From positions 95,622 to 159,621 of the forward strand of contig NZ_CALGNH010000025.1 in NCBI RefSeq assembly GCF_937958655.1: DNA of 64,000 nucleotides, in the 5' to 3' direction. This DNA is from an uncultured Winogradskyella sp. Lineage in GTDB: Bacteria > Bacteroidota > Bacteroidia > Flavobacteriales > Flavobacteriaceae. Of this stretch, positions 24,871 to 34,110 are shown in pieces; within the stretch, counting starts at the first letter, position 1; every line of letters begins with the position of its first letter. The notes under the pieces were generated by a model, which saw only the letters and a list, made by a program, of their open reading frames with translations, was not told where the DNA came from and made no database searches. The position numbers and the translations under genes are program-made.

Positions 24871-27800
24871 GAACAAAAAACAAAGTATAGATAAGGAATT
24901 TACATTATCATCGTGGGCAATTAATAATAAAACGACGATATACGTGCTCATTGCAGTATTTTTCTTTATGGGAATTTCTGCCTTTTTTAGCATGCCTCGC
25001 GAGAATTTTCCAGAAGTGAATGAAACTAAAATTTATGTGAGTACAGTCTTTCCAGGAAATACCGCGGAGGATATAGAAAAACTAGTTACCGACCCATTAG
25101 AAGACAAACTAAAAACGGTAAGTAATTTGGTAGAATTAACCTCAACATCTCAAGAAGATTATTCTATTTTAATCGCGGAATTTGATGAAAACATTACCGT
25201 TGAGCAAGCCAAGCAAAAGGTTAAAGACGAAATAGATTCTGAAACCTCTAGCGAAGATTGGCCAACATTTAATGGCGCAAAGGTAGAACCCAATGTGTTT
25301 GAATTAAGCCTTTCTGAAGAAATGCCAATTTTAAATATTAATATTTCGGGCGATTACCCTATCGAAAAATTAAAGGAATATGCAGAGTATCTTCAAGACG
25401 AAATAGAAGATTTACCAGAAATTAAAAAGGCAGATATTCGTGGCGCACAAGATAGGGAGGTTGAAGTAGAAGTTGACATCTATAAAATGATGGCTGCGCA
25501 AGTCACATTCAATGATATTTTGGGTGCTATTGGCAACGGAAATGTTACCCAATCTGCCGGAAATTTAAAAGCTTCAGGGCAACGACGCACCATTAGAATT
25601 ATTGGTGAAATTGAGTCACCAAAAGAGCTAGAAGACTTTGTAGTTAAAACAGAAAAAGGCAATTCTATTTACCTTAAAGATATTGCAAAAGTAACGTTTC
25701 ATGAAGAGGATAAAACCACATTTGCTCGTAAGTCTGGAAAACCAGTTGTAATGCTCGATGTAAAAAAACGAGCAGGTAAAAACATGGTTGCAGCCTCAGA
25801 GCAGATTGAAGTACTTACAAACAACGCCATTAAAAATGTTTTTCCACAAGACTTAGAAGTTACCATAACCAACGATCAGTCTTCGGTAACTATCGGTCAG
25901 GTAGACGACTTGGTCAACAATATCATTTTTGGTGTTATACTGGTTGTAACGGTTTTAATGTTCTTTTTAGGATTTAAAAATGCACTCTTTGTAGGTTTTG
26001 CTATACCAATGTCTATGTTTATGTCTTTAATGATCTTAAATATTATTGGTTACAGTCTTAATACTATGGTGCTTTTTGGGCTCATTATGGGACTTGGAAT
26101 GTTGGTAGACAATGGCATTGTAGTTGTTGAAAATGTTTATCGCCTTATGGAAGAAGAGGGGCTAACACGGCTACAAGCCGCCAAAAAAGGGATTGGTGAA
26201 ATTGCTTTTCCTATCATAATTTCTACCCTTACAACGGTTGCCGCCTTTGTACCATTAGCATTTTGGCCAGGTATTATGGGTGAGTTTATGAAAATTCTAC
26301 CCATAACATTATCTATTGTTTTAGGGTCGTCATTATTTGTAGCTATCTTTTTTAATTCGGTTTTAGTATCTCAATTTATGAAAATTGAAGACAAAGAAAT
26401 GCCGCTTAATCAAATTATAAGAACCACTATAATTATTGCAGGTATTGGACTACTCATTTTATTTTTTGGCGGTGCTTACCGTGGCTTAGGAACCGTTATG
26501 ATCTTTACAGCTATTATGCTTTGGGCATACCGTTTTGTAATTCGGAAAGCCGCAAATAACTTTCAGAACAAATCTTTAGTAAAGCTAGAAAACTGGTACG
26601 AGCGTATGCTTAATGGCGCGCTGTCAAAAAAGCGCCCTTATATTTTAAGTGGTATTACGTTTTTATTGCTCATTGCTGCCTTTATGGCTTTTGGGGTTTC
26701 TGTGGCATCACAACGTACAAAAATTGAATTTTTTCCAGATAATAAACCCAATCAAATTATTGTTTACATTGAGTATCCCGAAGGTACTGCTATAGAAAAG
26801 ACAAATGCCATCACCAATCAAATTGAAAAGCGCGTTTACGATGTTATTAACCAAAGTCAATACATGGACAATGGTAAAAATTTCTTGGTAGAAAGTGCTG
26901 TTTCTCAAGTAGGTGAAGGTGCTGGTAATCCACAAACCGATGGTGGTTCTTCTGCAGAGATGCCACATAAGGCCAAAATAACGGCATCTATGCGAGAGTA
27001 CAAATACCGTCGTGGTGAGGATAGCGAAATTTTACGTCAAAAAGTACAAGAAGCTTTAGTTGGCATCTATCCAGGTGTTTTAATTTCGGTTGAAAAAGAT
27101 GCCAATGGTCCTCCAGCTGGTGCACCTATTAATATCGAAATTGAAGGTAACGATTACAACGAGCTTATTGCTACAGCAGAAGAAATGCGCGAGTTTATTA
27201 ACGCAAAAAATATTACAGGTGTAGATGAGCTTAAAATTGATGTTAATAAAGACAAACCAACAATGCAGGTTGAGATTGACCGTAAAAAGGCAGGAGAACT
27301 TGGTATTAGTGCTGCACAGATTGGGACACAATTACGTAACTCTATTTTTGGTGCAAAAGCTGGGATTTATAAAGAAAACGGTGATGATTTTGATATCTAT
27401 GTGCGTTTTGACCAAGATATAAGATATAACACAAGTGCTCTATTTAATCAGAATATTACATTTAGAGATAATACTGGTCAAATAAAAGAAATACCATTAT
27501 CTACCGTTGCTATACAGAAAAATAACTCTGGTTTTAGTGCCATTAAGCACAAAGACACTAAACGTGTAGTTACAGTATACTCAGCATTATCACCTGGTGA
27601 AACAGATGCTGGTGCTGTGGTAGCTAAGATTCAGAATGAAATGGCAAGTTTCCGCAAATTACCTGCAGATATTAAAATTGATTACACAGGACAAATTGAA
27701 GAACAAAACAAACAAATGGCATTCTTAATGGGTGCTTTTGGTTTTGGTTTATTACTAATTTTCTTCATCTTAATCTTTCAATTTAATTCAATTTCTAAAC

Positions 27801-28396
27801 CTACAATTATTATGCTGGCGATTTTATTGAGTCTCATTGGCGTATTTGGCGGATTGGTAATTTCGGGCAGTGCTTTTGTAATTATGATGACCATGGTTGG
27901 TATTATTTCACTTGCAGGAATTGTGGTAAACAATGGTGTGGTATTATTAGATTATGCGCAACTTTTAATTGATAGAAAAAAGAATGAGTTAGGCTTAGAA
28001 AAATCAGATTATCTAGAGCATGATGATCTATTCCATGCCATCGTTAAAGCTGGTAAAGCACGTTTAAGACCTGTACTTTTAACAGCAATTACAACTATTT
28101 TAGGTTTAATTCCTTTAGCTATTGGCCTTAACATTAATTTCTTTACGTTGTTTGCTGATTTTAATCCAAACATTTACATGGGTGGTGATAATGTTATTTT
28201 TTGGGGACCATTAGCGTGGACTGTAATTTATGGGTTATTAATTGCCACGTTCTTAACATTAATCGTAGTACCAATATTCTTTTATTTGAGTATGCGTTTA
28301 AAAATGTGGATGAGACGAAAAAGAACTTCTACTATAGATTTTAATGCGCAAAAGGCCTTAAACGAAAGAGATACACAACTTGCTTTAGATAAATAA
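24860..28396 (+). CDS. RND family efflux transporter permease (HAE-type)
   Basis: The 1178-residue inner-membrane pump has the two-half RND layout: one helix near residue 30, a large periplasmic loop, six helices (about 350-560), a second loop and helices at about 960-1150. The proton-relay Asp is in GMLVDNGIVVVENV (about residue 415). It is longer than AcrB (about 1050), mainly from extra sequence between the halves and a C-terminal tail. PxxPEVNETKIYV-like and SVASQRTKIEFFPDNKP segments are typical of this family. Substrates are unknown. ATG is inside the end of the adaptor gene. Confidence 0.93.
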   Translation: MERKNKKQSIDKEFTLSSWAINNKTTIYVLIAVFFFMGISAFFSMPRENFPEVNETKIYVSTVFPGNTAEDIEKLVTDPLEDKLKTVSNLVELTSTSQEDYSILIAEFDENITVEQAKQKVKDEIDSETSSEDWPTFNGAKVEPNVFELSLSEEMPILNINISGDYPIEKLKEYAEYLQDEIEDLPEIKKADIRGAQDREVEVEVDIYKMMAAQVTFNDILGAIGNGNVTQSAGNLKASGQRRTIRIIGEIESPKELEDFVVKTEKGNSIYLKDIAKVTFHEEDKTTFARKSGKPVVMLDVKKRAGKNMVAASEQIEVLTNNAIKNVFPQDLEVTITNDQSSVTIGQVDDLVNNIIFGVILVVTVLMFFLGFKNALFVGFAIPMSMFMSLMILNIIGYSLNTMVLFGLIMGLGMLVDNGIVVVENVYRLMEEEGLTRLQAAKKGIGEIAFPIIISTLTTVAAFVPLAFWPGIMGEFMKILPITLSIVLGSSLFVAIFFNSVLVSQFMKIEDKEMPLNQIIRTTIIIAGIGLLILFFGGAYRGLGTVMIFTAIMLWAYRFVIRKAANNFQNKSLVKLENWYERMLNGALSKKRPYILSGITFLLLIAAFMAFGVSVASQRTKIEFFPDNKPNQIIVYIEYPEGTAIEKTNAITNQIEKRVYDVINQSQYMDNGKNFLVESAVSQVGEGAGNPQTDGGSSAEMPHKAKITASMREYKYRRGEDSEILRQKVQEALVGIYPGVLISVEKDANGPPAGAPINIEIEGNDYNELIATAEEMREFINAKNITGVDELKIDVNKDKPTMQVEIDRKKAGELGISAAQIGTQLRNSIFGAKAGIYKENGDDFDIYVRFDQDIRYNTSALFNQNITFRDNTGQIKEIPLSTVAIQKNNSGFSAIKHKDTKRVVTVYSALSPGETDAGAVVAKIQNEMASFRKLPADIKIDYTGQIEEQNKQMAFLMGAFGFGLLLIFFILIFQFNSISKPTIIMLAILLSLIGVFGGLVISGSAFVIMMTMVGIISLAGIVVNNGVVLLDYAQLLIDRKKNELGLEKSDYLEHDDLFHAIVKAGKARLRPVLLTAITTILGLIPLAIGLNINFFTLFADFNPNIYMGGDNVIFWGPLAWTVIYGLLIATFLTLIVVPIFFYLSMRLKMWMRRKRTSTIDFNAQKALNERDTQLALDK

Positions 28397-28411
28397 AGTA
28401 AGTAAAATTAT

Positions 28412-28442
28412 AAAAATCCGAAGCAATGTCTTCGGATTTTTT
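28412..28442 (+). terminator. Intrinsic terminator of the efflux operon
   Basis: AATCCGAAG/CTTCGGATT with a 6-base loop and T6, 16 bp after the RND stop. Confidence 0.85.
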
Positions 28443-28443
28443 A

Positions 28444-28472
28444 TTGATAGTCTTATAACTTCCTTAAATTTG
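28444..28472 (+). promoter_or_regulatory. Promoter of aspS
   Basis: TTG at 28444-28446 and TAAATTTG at 28465-28472 are separated by 18 bases. The start codon follows 19 bases after the -7 box. The promoter begins on the last bases of the preceding terminator. Confidence 0.65.
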
Positions 28473-28491
28473 CAGCCTTAATATTTTTAAT

Positions 28492-30237
28492 ATGTATAGA
28501 AGTCATAATTGTGGCGAGTTACGAGCTGCACACAACAATACAGAAGTTACTTTAGCTGGTTGGGTTCAAGGTGTAAGAGATAAAGGGTTTATGGTGTATG
28601 TAGACGTACGAGACCGCTACGGTATTACACAACTGTATTTTGATGAAGAACAGACTTCTAAAGCTATTTTAGAAAAAGCACAGAAACTAGGTAGAGAATT
28701 TGTAATACAAATAACAGGCAAAGTACAAGAACGTGCCTCTAAAAATCCAAATATACCAACAGGAGATATTGAAGTTTTAGTTTCAGAATTAACCGTTTTA
28801 AATCATTCTTTAGTACCACCGTTTACTATTGAAGATGAAACTGATGGTGGAGATGATCTACGCATGAAATATCGCTACTTAGATATTCGTCGTAATCCTG
28901 TAAAAGAAAATTTAATTTTTAGGCATAAGGTGGCGCAAGCCGTTAGAAACTATTTGTCTAAACAAGATTTTATAGAGGTTGAAACACCATATTTAATTAA
29001 GTCGACACCAGAAGGAGCACGTGATTTTGTGGTGCCTTCTCGTATGAATGAAGGCCAATTTTATGCCTTACCACAATCTCCACAAACCTTTAAGCAACTA
29101 CTTATGGTAGGCGGTATGGATAAATATTTTCAGATAGTAAAGTGTTTTAGAGATGAAGATCTACGTGCAGATAGACAGCCAGAATTTACGCAAATAGATT
29201 GCGAAATGGCATTTGTTGAGCAAGAAGATATTTTAAATACGTTTGAAGGATTAACACGTCAATTACTTAAAGAAATAAATGGTGTTGAGGTTGAAAAATT
29301 TCCGCGTATGCTGTATGACGATGCCATGCGCTTGTACGGAAATGACAAACCAGACATCCGTTTTGGAATGGAGTTTGGCGAACTTAATGAAGTTGCTCAG
29401 CACAAAGATTTCAATGTATTTAATTCTGCTGAATTAGTTGTAGGCATAGCAGTACCTGGCGGAAATAAATATACCAGAAAAGAAATAGATAAACTCATTG
29501 ATTGGGTAAAACGCCCACAAGTTGGTGCTTTAGGTATGGTGTATTGCCGCTGTAATGATGATGGTACTTTTAAATCTTCAGTAGACAAATTCTACGACCA
29601 AAACGATTTAGCAAAATGGGCAGAGGTTACTGGTGCTAAAGCTGGTGATTTAATCTGTGTACTTTCTGGTGATATTAATAAAGTAAGAGCTCAATTAAGT
29701 GCTCTCCGCATGGAATTAGCTGAGCGCTTAGGTTTACGCAAGCCAGATGAATTTGCGCCACTATGGGTTATGGATTTCCCGCTTCTAGAATGGGACGAAG
29801 AGACTGAGCGCTACCACGCCATGCACCATCCATTTACCTCACCAAAACCTGGCCAGTTAGAATTATTAGACTCAAAACCAGGTGAAGTTAAAGCCAATGC
29901 TTACGATTTGGTTTTAAACGGCAATGAAATTGGTGGTGGCTCAATTCGTATACACGATAAAGCTACGCAAGCCATTATGTTAAAACATTTAGGGTTTACC
30001 GATGAAGAAGCACGAGCGCAATTTGGATTTTTAATGGATGCTTTTGAATATGGCGCACCACCTCACGGAGGTATTGCCTTTGGCCTCGATAGATTAGTTG
30101 CTATTTTGGGCGGACAAGAAACGATTAGAGATTTTATCGCCTTTCCAAAAAATAATTCTGGCCGAGATGTTATGATTGACGCACCTGCACCAATTGACAA
30201 AGCGCAACTCACCGAATTAAATCTAAGATTGAATTAA
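28492..30237 (+). CDS. aspS: Aspartyl-tRNA synthetase
   Basis: The 581-residue bacterial-type class IIb synthetase charges tRNA-Asp. The N-terminal OB-fold is at about residues 1-105 ([29 protein letters not shown] in two parts). The class II core has motif 2 ([18 protein letters not shown], about 220-237) and the bacterial GAD insertion domain at about 290-410. Motif 3 is [13 protein letters not shown] near residue 528. Length is typical of the bacterial enzyme. It has its own promoter and no clear terminator; a broken gene follows. Confidence 0.95.
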   Translation: MYRSHNCGELRAAHNNTEVTLAGWVQGVRDKGFMVYVDVRDRYGITQLYFDEEQTSKAILEKAQKLGREFVIQITGKVQERASKNPNIPTGDIEVLVSELTVLNHSLVPPFTIEDETDGGDDLRMKYRYLDIRRNPVKENLIFRHKVAQAVRNYLSKQDFIEVETPYLIKSTPEGARDFVVPSRMNEGQFYALPQSPQTFKQLLMVGGMDKYFQIVKCFRDEDLRADRQPEFTQIDCEMAFVEQEDILNTFEGLTRQLLKEINGVEVEKFPRMLYDDAMRLYGNDKPDIRFGMEFGELNEVAQHKDFNVFNSAELVVGIAVPGGNKYTRKEIDKLIDWVKRPQVGALGMVYCRCNDDGTFKSSVDKFYDQNDLAKWAEVTGAKAGDLICVLSGDINKVRAQLSALRMELAERLGLRKPDEFAPLWVMDFPLLEWDEETERYHAMHHPFTSPKPGQLELLDSKPGEVKANAYDLVLNGNEIGGGSIRIHDKATQAIMLKHLGFTDEEARAQFGFLMDAFEYGAPPHGGIAFGLDRLVAILGGQETIRDFIAFPKNNSGRDVMIDAPAPIDKAQLTELNLRLN

Positions 30238-30337
30238 AATTTAGATTTTTACTTTAACGTTAGATTAATCTTCAAGGGTGTAATTTTATTTTAAAACACC
30301 AGACTATAAGCTCTTAAATTTTAAAACTAGAGTAGTT

Positions 30338-30688
30338 GTGTTAGTTGAAAAAAATCAAAAATTAATTGGTGAAATAAGTGAAGGTTTTACGATGGAATTT
30401 AATAATCTCGTTAAACTTATTAGCGACGTATACGATAAAAAACTCATCGTATACATTTCTAATCGTGTTAATTCCTAGTCCATAGATCCTATTGGTTATC
30501 AAAAATTTGTTAATTTTTTTCCAGAAATCGTTGCCTATTGTATTGTTAAAAATAAAAATACACATATATCTTCAATAGATATAGAAAAGTTATTTTTCAA
30601 ATTTAAAGTAAATGTTTTTGATGATTTAGAAGATGCTTTTGATTGGTCTGTAGTGAAATTAGAACTTTTTAAAGAAAGAAGAAATTAA
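30338..30688 (+). pseudogene. Hypothetical gene with an in-frame stop
   Basis: From GTG 30338 one reading frame runs to TAA 30686-30688 (117 codons) but is cut by a single TAG at 30476-30478 after NRVNS. Both halves read like protein (EKNQKLIGEISEGF before; PEIVAYCIVKNKNTHISS and DDLEDAFDWSVVKLELFK after), with the same amino-acid style, and the only stop is this one. It is probably a gene broken by a point mutation. I do not recognise the family. The frame is open back to 30284 without an ATG, so the start is uncertain. The 100 bp before it holds no other feature. Confidence 0.55.
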
Positions 30689-30729
30689 AACGTTCTAGTT
30701 TTTTTACTATAATTTATTAGATTTAGGCT

Positions 30730-32511
30730 ATGCCAACTAAATCTAGTTTTTTTAGAAATTTAATTATCTGGAGGTATAAGTACGTTTCTGAGAAAAACTT
30801 TGTCTTTGTTTTAAGCTTAATTATTGGATTACTAGCAGGACTAATCTCAGTTTTCATTAAAAACATCACCTTTGCCATTGAAGCTGTTTTTGAAAAAAGT
30901 GTTATTCTGTCTAAAAATAGCATTTACTTTATTCTTCCTATGATAGGTCTTTTTTTTGTTTACTTATTTGTGAAATATGTTTCAAAAAAACCAAGTAAAC
31001 ACGCTATACCATCTATTTTATATGCCCTATCTAAACGCGATGGCATTATAGAAAAACGCAAAGTATATTTACCACTCATTACTGCACCATTAACCGTTGG
31101 TTTTGGTGGTTCTGTAGGGCTACTAGGCCCAGCTATCTTATCTGCATCTGCCCTGAGCTCTAACTTAGGTAGACTTCTACATATAGACCGAAAAACAAGA
31201 AGTTTATTAATAGCTTGTGCAGCTGCTGGTGCTATAGCTTCCATTTTTAAATCGCCTATTGCCGCTATAATTTTTGCTGTAGAAGTGTTTAGTTTAGATC
31301 TAACCTTTGCTTCATTATTACCCTTACTCATTGCTTCCGTCTCTTCTGTAATTACATCCTATTTTTTTATGGGAGATAGTGTTTTATTTGACTTTAATGT
31401 TACCGATAAATTTGCCATAAAAGACACACTCTTTTATATTTTACTAGGTGTTGGAACGGGAACTGCATCCATATATTTTTCAAAAATACACTTTGGTATT
31501 ACCACTTTTTTTAATCGCTTTAAATCTGCAAGACAAAAATTAATAATTGGTGGCTTGGCTATCGGTGTAATGTTATTTTTTATTCCACCACTCTATGGTG
31601 AAGGTTTTGGATTTATAAATAATCTTATGTTGGGTAATGATATTAAAGCGCTTGGCACAACTCCTTTTGATGCATATTTAGATAATATTTGGATTGTTAT
31701 TGGTTTACTCTTTGGCATTACACTTTTTAAAGCCATTGCCATGTCTACTACTTTTGCCGCTGGCGGCACTGGCGGAATTATAATTCCGACCTTAGTTATG
31801 GGAAGTGCTTTAGGCAATGTTGTTGCCAAGATCATTAATAACTGTGGTTTAGGCTTCCATGTATCTGAGGCTAATTTTACTCTAATTGGAATGGCTGGTT
31901 TAATTGCTGGTGTATTACATGCTCCTTTAACCGCTATTTTTCTAATTGCAGAAATTACAGGTGGTTACCAATTGTTTGTACCGTTAATGATAACGGCCTC
32001 TATGTCCTTTATTATCAATAAAAACGGATTAGACCACACTATTTACACCAAAGAATTATTAGAAAAAGGGGCATTATTAACCCAAAACAAGGATAAAAAT
32101 GTACTCACAGTAATGAAATTAGATTCCGTTATAGAGCAAAACTTTGTGCTATTACATCCCGATATGACCCTAGGTGAAATGCTTAAAAATGGTGTTTCAA
32201 AATCAAACAGAAATCTGTTTCCTGTAACGGATTTGTCACAAAATTTTATTGGTATAATTTTACTCGACAACATTCGTTCTGTAATGTTTGACCAAAGTCT
32301 TTACAACTCTACCACTGTTGAAACCTTTATGCAAAAACCACCAGAAATTATTTATTATGAGCATGATTCTATGGAAGAGGTAATGAAGAAATTTCAGAGG
32401 ACTAAAGCCTGGAATCTACCAGTAATTAAGGATCAAAAGTATTATGGCTTTGTTTCAAAATCTAAACTATTAACCGCTTATCGGCACGAATTGATTAATT
32501 TTACATCCTAA
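30730..32511 (+). CDS. ClC family chloride channel/antiporter with CBS domains, gating Glu absent
   Basis: The 593-residue protein has 10-12 transmembrane helices (about 25-440) and two C-terminal CBS domains (about 460-590). The anion-path motifs are GFGGSVGLLGPAI (about 124-136) and GGTGGIIIPTLVMGSALG (about 346-363). In prokaryotic ClC exchangers the first motif holds the external gating Glu (GREGP or GLEAP); here the position is Leu. It could therefore be an ungated chloride channel rather than a proton-coupled exchanger. It is probably monocistronic. Confidence 0.9.
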   Translation: MPTKSSFFRNLIIWRYKYVSEKNFVFVLSLIIGLLAGLISVFIKNITFAIEAVFEKSVILSKNSIYFILPMIGLFFVYLFVKYVSKKPSKHAIPSILYALSKRDGIIEKRKVYLPLITAPLTVGFGGSVGLLGPAILSASALSSNLGRLLHIDRKTRSLLIACAAAGAIASIFKSPIAAIIFAVEVFSLDLTFASLLPLLIASVSSVITSYFFMGDSVLFDFNVTDKFAIKDTLFYILLGVGTGTASIYFSKIHFGITTFFNRFKSARQKLIIGGLAIGVMLFFIPPLYGEGFGFINNLMLGNDIKALGTTPFDAYLDNIWIVIGLLFGITLFKAIAMSTTFAAGGTGGIIIPTLVMGSALGNVVAKIINNCGLGFHVSEANFTLIGMAGLIAGVLHAPLTAIFLIAEITGGYQLFVPLMITASMSFIINKNGLDHTIYTKELLEKGALLTQNKDKNVLTVMKLDSVIEQNFVLLHPDMTLGEMLKNGVSKSNRNLFPVTDLSQNFIGIILLDNIRSVMFDQSLYNSTTVETFMQKPPEIIYYEHDSMEEVMKKFQRTKAWNLPVIKDQKYYGFVSKSKLLTAYRHELINFTS

Positions 32512-32551
32512 AGAGTACGCTAACCAGATTAGATTTAAGATCATCATTTTT

Positions 32552-32797
32552 ATGAAACCCATTCATTATATAACACTCATTGCATTTATAGCTTCAATAA
32601 CCAGTATTGTATGCGGTTTTATTTTAAATGTAACGTATTCTCAAAAATTAATTGGATTTGGTGTAATGGGTTTATTTCTAATCGTTTTTCCATTATTTTC
32701 TTACTACAGATGGAAAGGTAAAGACGTTAATGAATACATGCTTACCAAAGAAAATTTAGACAAAATGCGAGAAAATCAAAAGCGCAATAGGTATTAA
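32552..32797 (+). CDS. Small membrane protein
   Basis: The 81-residue protein has two transmembrane helices (about 6-28 and 33-52) and a basic, Glu/Lys/Asn-rich cytoplasmic tail with NEYMLTKENLDKMRENQKRN. I recognise no family. It is 40 bp after the ClC gene in the same direction and may share its transcript. Confidence 0.7.
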   Translation: MKPIHYITLIAFIASITSIVCGFILNVTYSQKLIGFGVMGLFLIVFPLFSYYRWKGKDVNEYMLTKENLDKMRENQKRNRY

Positions 32798-32855
32798 TAA
32801 ATTGTAACTTTTTGAAATAAAACACATTATTTTCTAATTGTGTAATAATTAGTCT

Positions 32856-32863
32856 TACCTTTG
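32856..32863 (+). promoter_or_regulatory. -7 box of the cold-shock gene
   Basis: TACCTTTG matches TAnnTTTG, 25 bases before the ATG; a TTG at 32838 lies 15 bases upstream, closer than ideal. Confidence 0.5.
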
Positions 32864-32887
32864 TACTTTAATTTTTATTTATTTATA

Positions 32888-33079
32888 ATGACTGGAACAG
32901 TTAAATTTTTCAATGATTCCAAAGGATATGGATTCATTACAAACGAAGAAACAGGAAAAGACATCTTCGTACACGTATCAAACCTTGATGGCGTAGAATT
33001 ACGCGAAGGTGACAATGTAGAGTACACAGAAGAAGAAGGAAGAAAAGGATTGGTTGCTGCTAATGTAAGCGTCCTTTAA
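32888..33079 (+). CDS. Cold-shock domain protein
   Basis: The start is ATG 32888 (MTGTVKFFND), giving 63 residues; the upstream ATG at 32861 would add an AT-rich leader. RNP1 is KGYGFI (residues 12-17) and RNP2 is DIFVHV (25-30), the nucleic-acid-binding motifs of CspA-like proteins, which melt RNA structure. It has a strong terminator, as expected for a highly expressed short gene. Confidence 0.95.
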   Translation: MTGTVKFFNDSKGYGFITNEETGKDIFVHVSNLDGVELREGDNVEYTEEEGRKGLVAANVSVL

Positions 33080-33100
33080 AACATACTTTAAAGCAGTTTC

Positions 33101-33129
33101 AACGCTCAACCTTTGGTTGGGCGTTTTTT
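33101..33129. terminator. Bidirectional terminator after the cold-shock gene
   Basis: AACGCTCAACC and GGTTGGGCGTT share a central TTT/T loop and are followed by T6. Its T run overlaps the stop codon of the convergent PrcB-like gene. Confidence 0.75.
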
Positions 33130-33589
33130 ATTTGAATACAATCGGAAACTCAGACTTTGCAATTCTAACAATGATAAACGGCTGAGTCATTACACTACTA
33201 GCCATACCATCTGGTCCTTTAGAGTATACATACACCTCAATATTGTCTAAATTAGATTTTACTTCTAATTCTATACTATGACCTCCTGTACCTTTAACAT
33301 CGCCAAAAACAGCTATAAGCGTGTACTTTGAAAAATTAATTTTAGTTTCAGAAAAACCATCAGAGACATTATTAATAGCATTTATCTTTTTCAAAAGGTC
33401 ATTCCATTGATTTGAGTCTGTAATAACTAAGTTTTGCTTTGCAAGACCCTCAGCACCAGATCCATATAAATTACCCTTACCTATTAAGAAACTATCTTCT
33501 TTTTCTAATTTATTCTGGTTTTGTATGGATTTACAGTTTAGCACAACTAGGAACATACATAGTCCCAATACTTTGTATAGCATCTTCAT
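33128..33589 (-). CDS. Lipoprotein with PrcB C-terminal-like domain
   Basis: The 153-residue protein has a lipobox (VVLNC, acylated Cys19). The mature domain (about 55-150) has the pattern of the PrcB C-terminal domain: a conserved GTGGHSIEL (compare TGGYsIeI) at about 108-116 and SSVMTQPFIIVRIAK near the end. In Treponema PrcB helps assemble a surface protease; many homologs are stand-alone lipoproteins of unknown role. It lies 6 bp after tadA in the same direction. Confidence 0.7.
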   Translation of the reverse strand: MKMLYKVLGLCMFLVVLNCKSIQNQNKLEKEDSFLIGKGNLYGSGAEGLAKQNLVITDSNQWNDLLKKINAINNVSDGFSETKINFSKYTLIAVFGDVKGTGGHSIELEVKSNLDNIEVYVYSKGPDGMASSVMTQPFIIVRIAKSEFPIVFK

Positions 33590-33595
33590 TAAGCT

Positions 33596-34045
33596 TTAAT
33601 TTAAATTTCGTTTTTCAATAAAAAATCGTTTCAAAAGTTGAGAAGCTTCTTCTGCAAGTATGCCGCTAACCACTTTTGTCTTAGGGTGAAGTTTAGAACC
33701 CATAGCCATAAATCCACGTTGCTCGTCTGAAGCTGCATAAACAATTTTAGATATTTGACTCCAGTACAATGCACCTGCACACATTTGGCATGGCTCTAAG
33801 GTAACATACAAAGTGCAATTGGTTAAATATTTACCACCCAAAAAATTTGCGGCAGATGTAATAGCTTGCATTTCGGCATGTGCAGTAACATCATTTAATA
33901 GCTCTGTAAGATTATGTGTTCTAGCTATAATCCTATCTTGTACCACAATAATGGCACCAACAGGGATTTCACCTTTTTCAAAAGCCACCTCTGCTTCCTG
34001 AAGTGCTTTTCGCATAAAATAAGTATCGTCAAATGGATTAATCAT
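33596..34045 (-). CDS. tadA: tRNA-specific adenosine deaminase
   Basis: The 149-residue protein of the cytidine/deoxycytidylate deaminase fold has the zinc motif HAEMQAI (about 56-62) and PCQMCAGALYWSQI (about 86-99), characteristic of TadA, which makes inosine at position 34 of tRNA-Arg(ACG). Length and the N-terminal MRKALQEAEVAFEKGEIPVGA are typical. It is divergent from dxs. Confidence 0.92.
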   Translation of the reverse strand: MINPFDDTYFMRKALQEAEVAFEKGEIPVGAIIVVQDRIIARTHNLTELLNDVTAHAEMQAITSAANFLGGKYLTNCTLYVTLEPCQMCAGALYWSQISKIVYAASDEQRGFMAMGSKLHPKTKVVSGILAEEASQLLKRFFIEKRNLN

Positions 34046-34095
34046 AGTTGTAAAAATACGATTCTATTTGAATAAAAAATACAATTGCAAAATGG

Positions 34096-34103
34096 TACAT
34101 TTG
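34096..34103 (+). promoter_or_regulatory. -7 box of the dxs promoter
   Basis: TACATTTG, eight bases before the dxs ATG, so the leader is nearly absent. No ideal -33 TTG is present. Confidence 0.5.
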
Positions 34104-34110
34104 TAGTTCA

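Noticed and set aside
26708-26968. Minus-strand frames inside the RND pump gene (also 27080-27331)
   Set aside because: They are shadows of a clearly conserved pump gene and have Cys/Phe-rich unlikely sequence.
24860-28396. Possible heavy-metal (CusA/CzcA) pump
   Set aside because: The central methionine cluster and other metal-pump signatures were not evident; a general HAE-type assignment is safer.
30362-30565. Minus-strand frame opposite the broken gene at 30338
   Set aside because: The plus-strand frame has better composition and extends further; the minus one is AT-driven.
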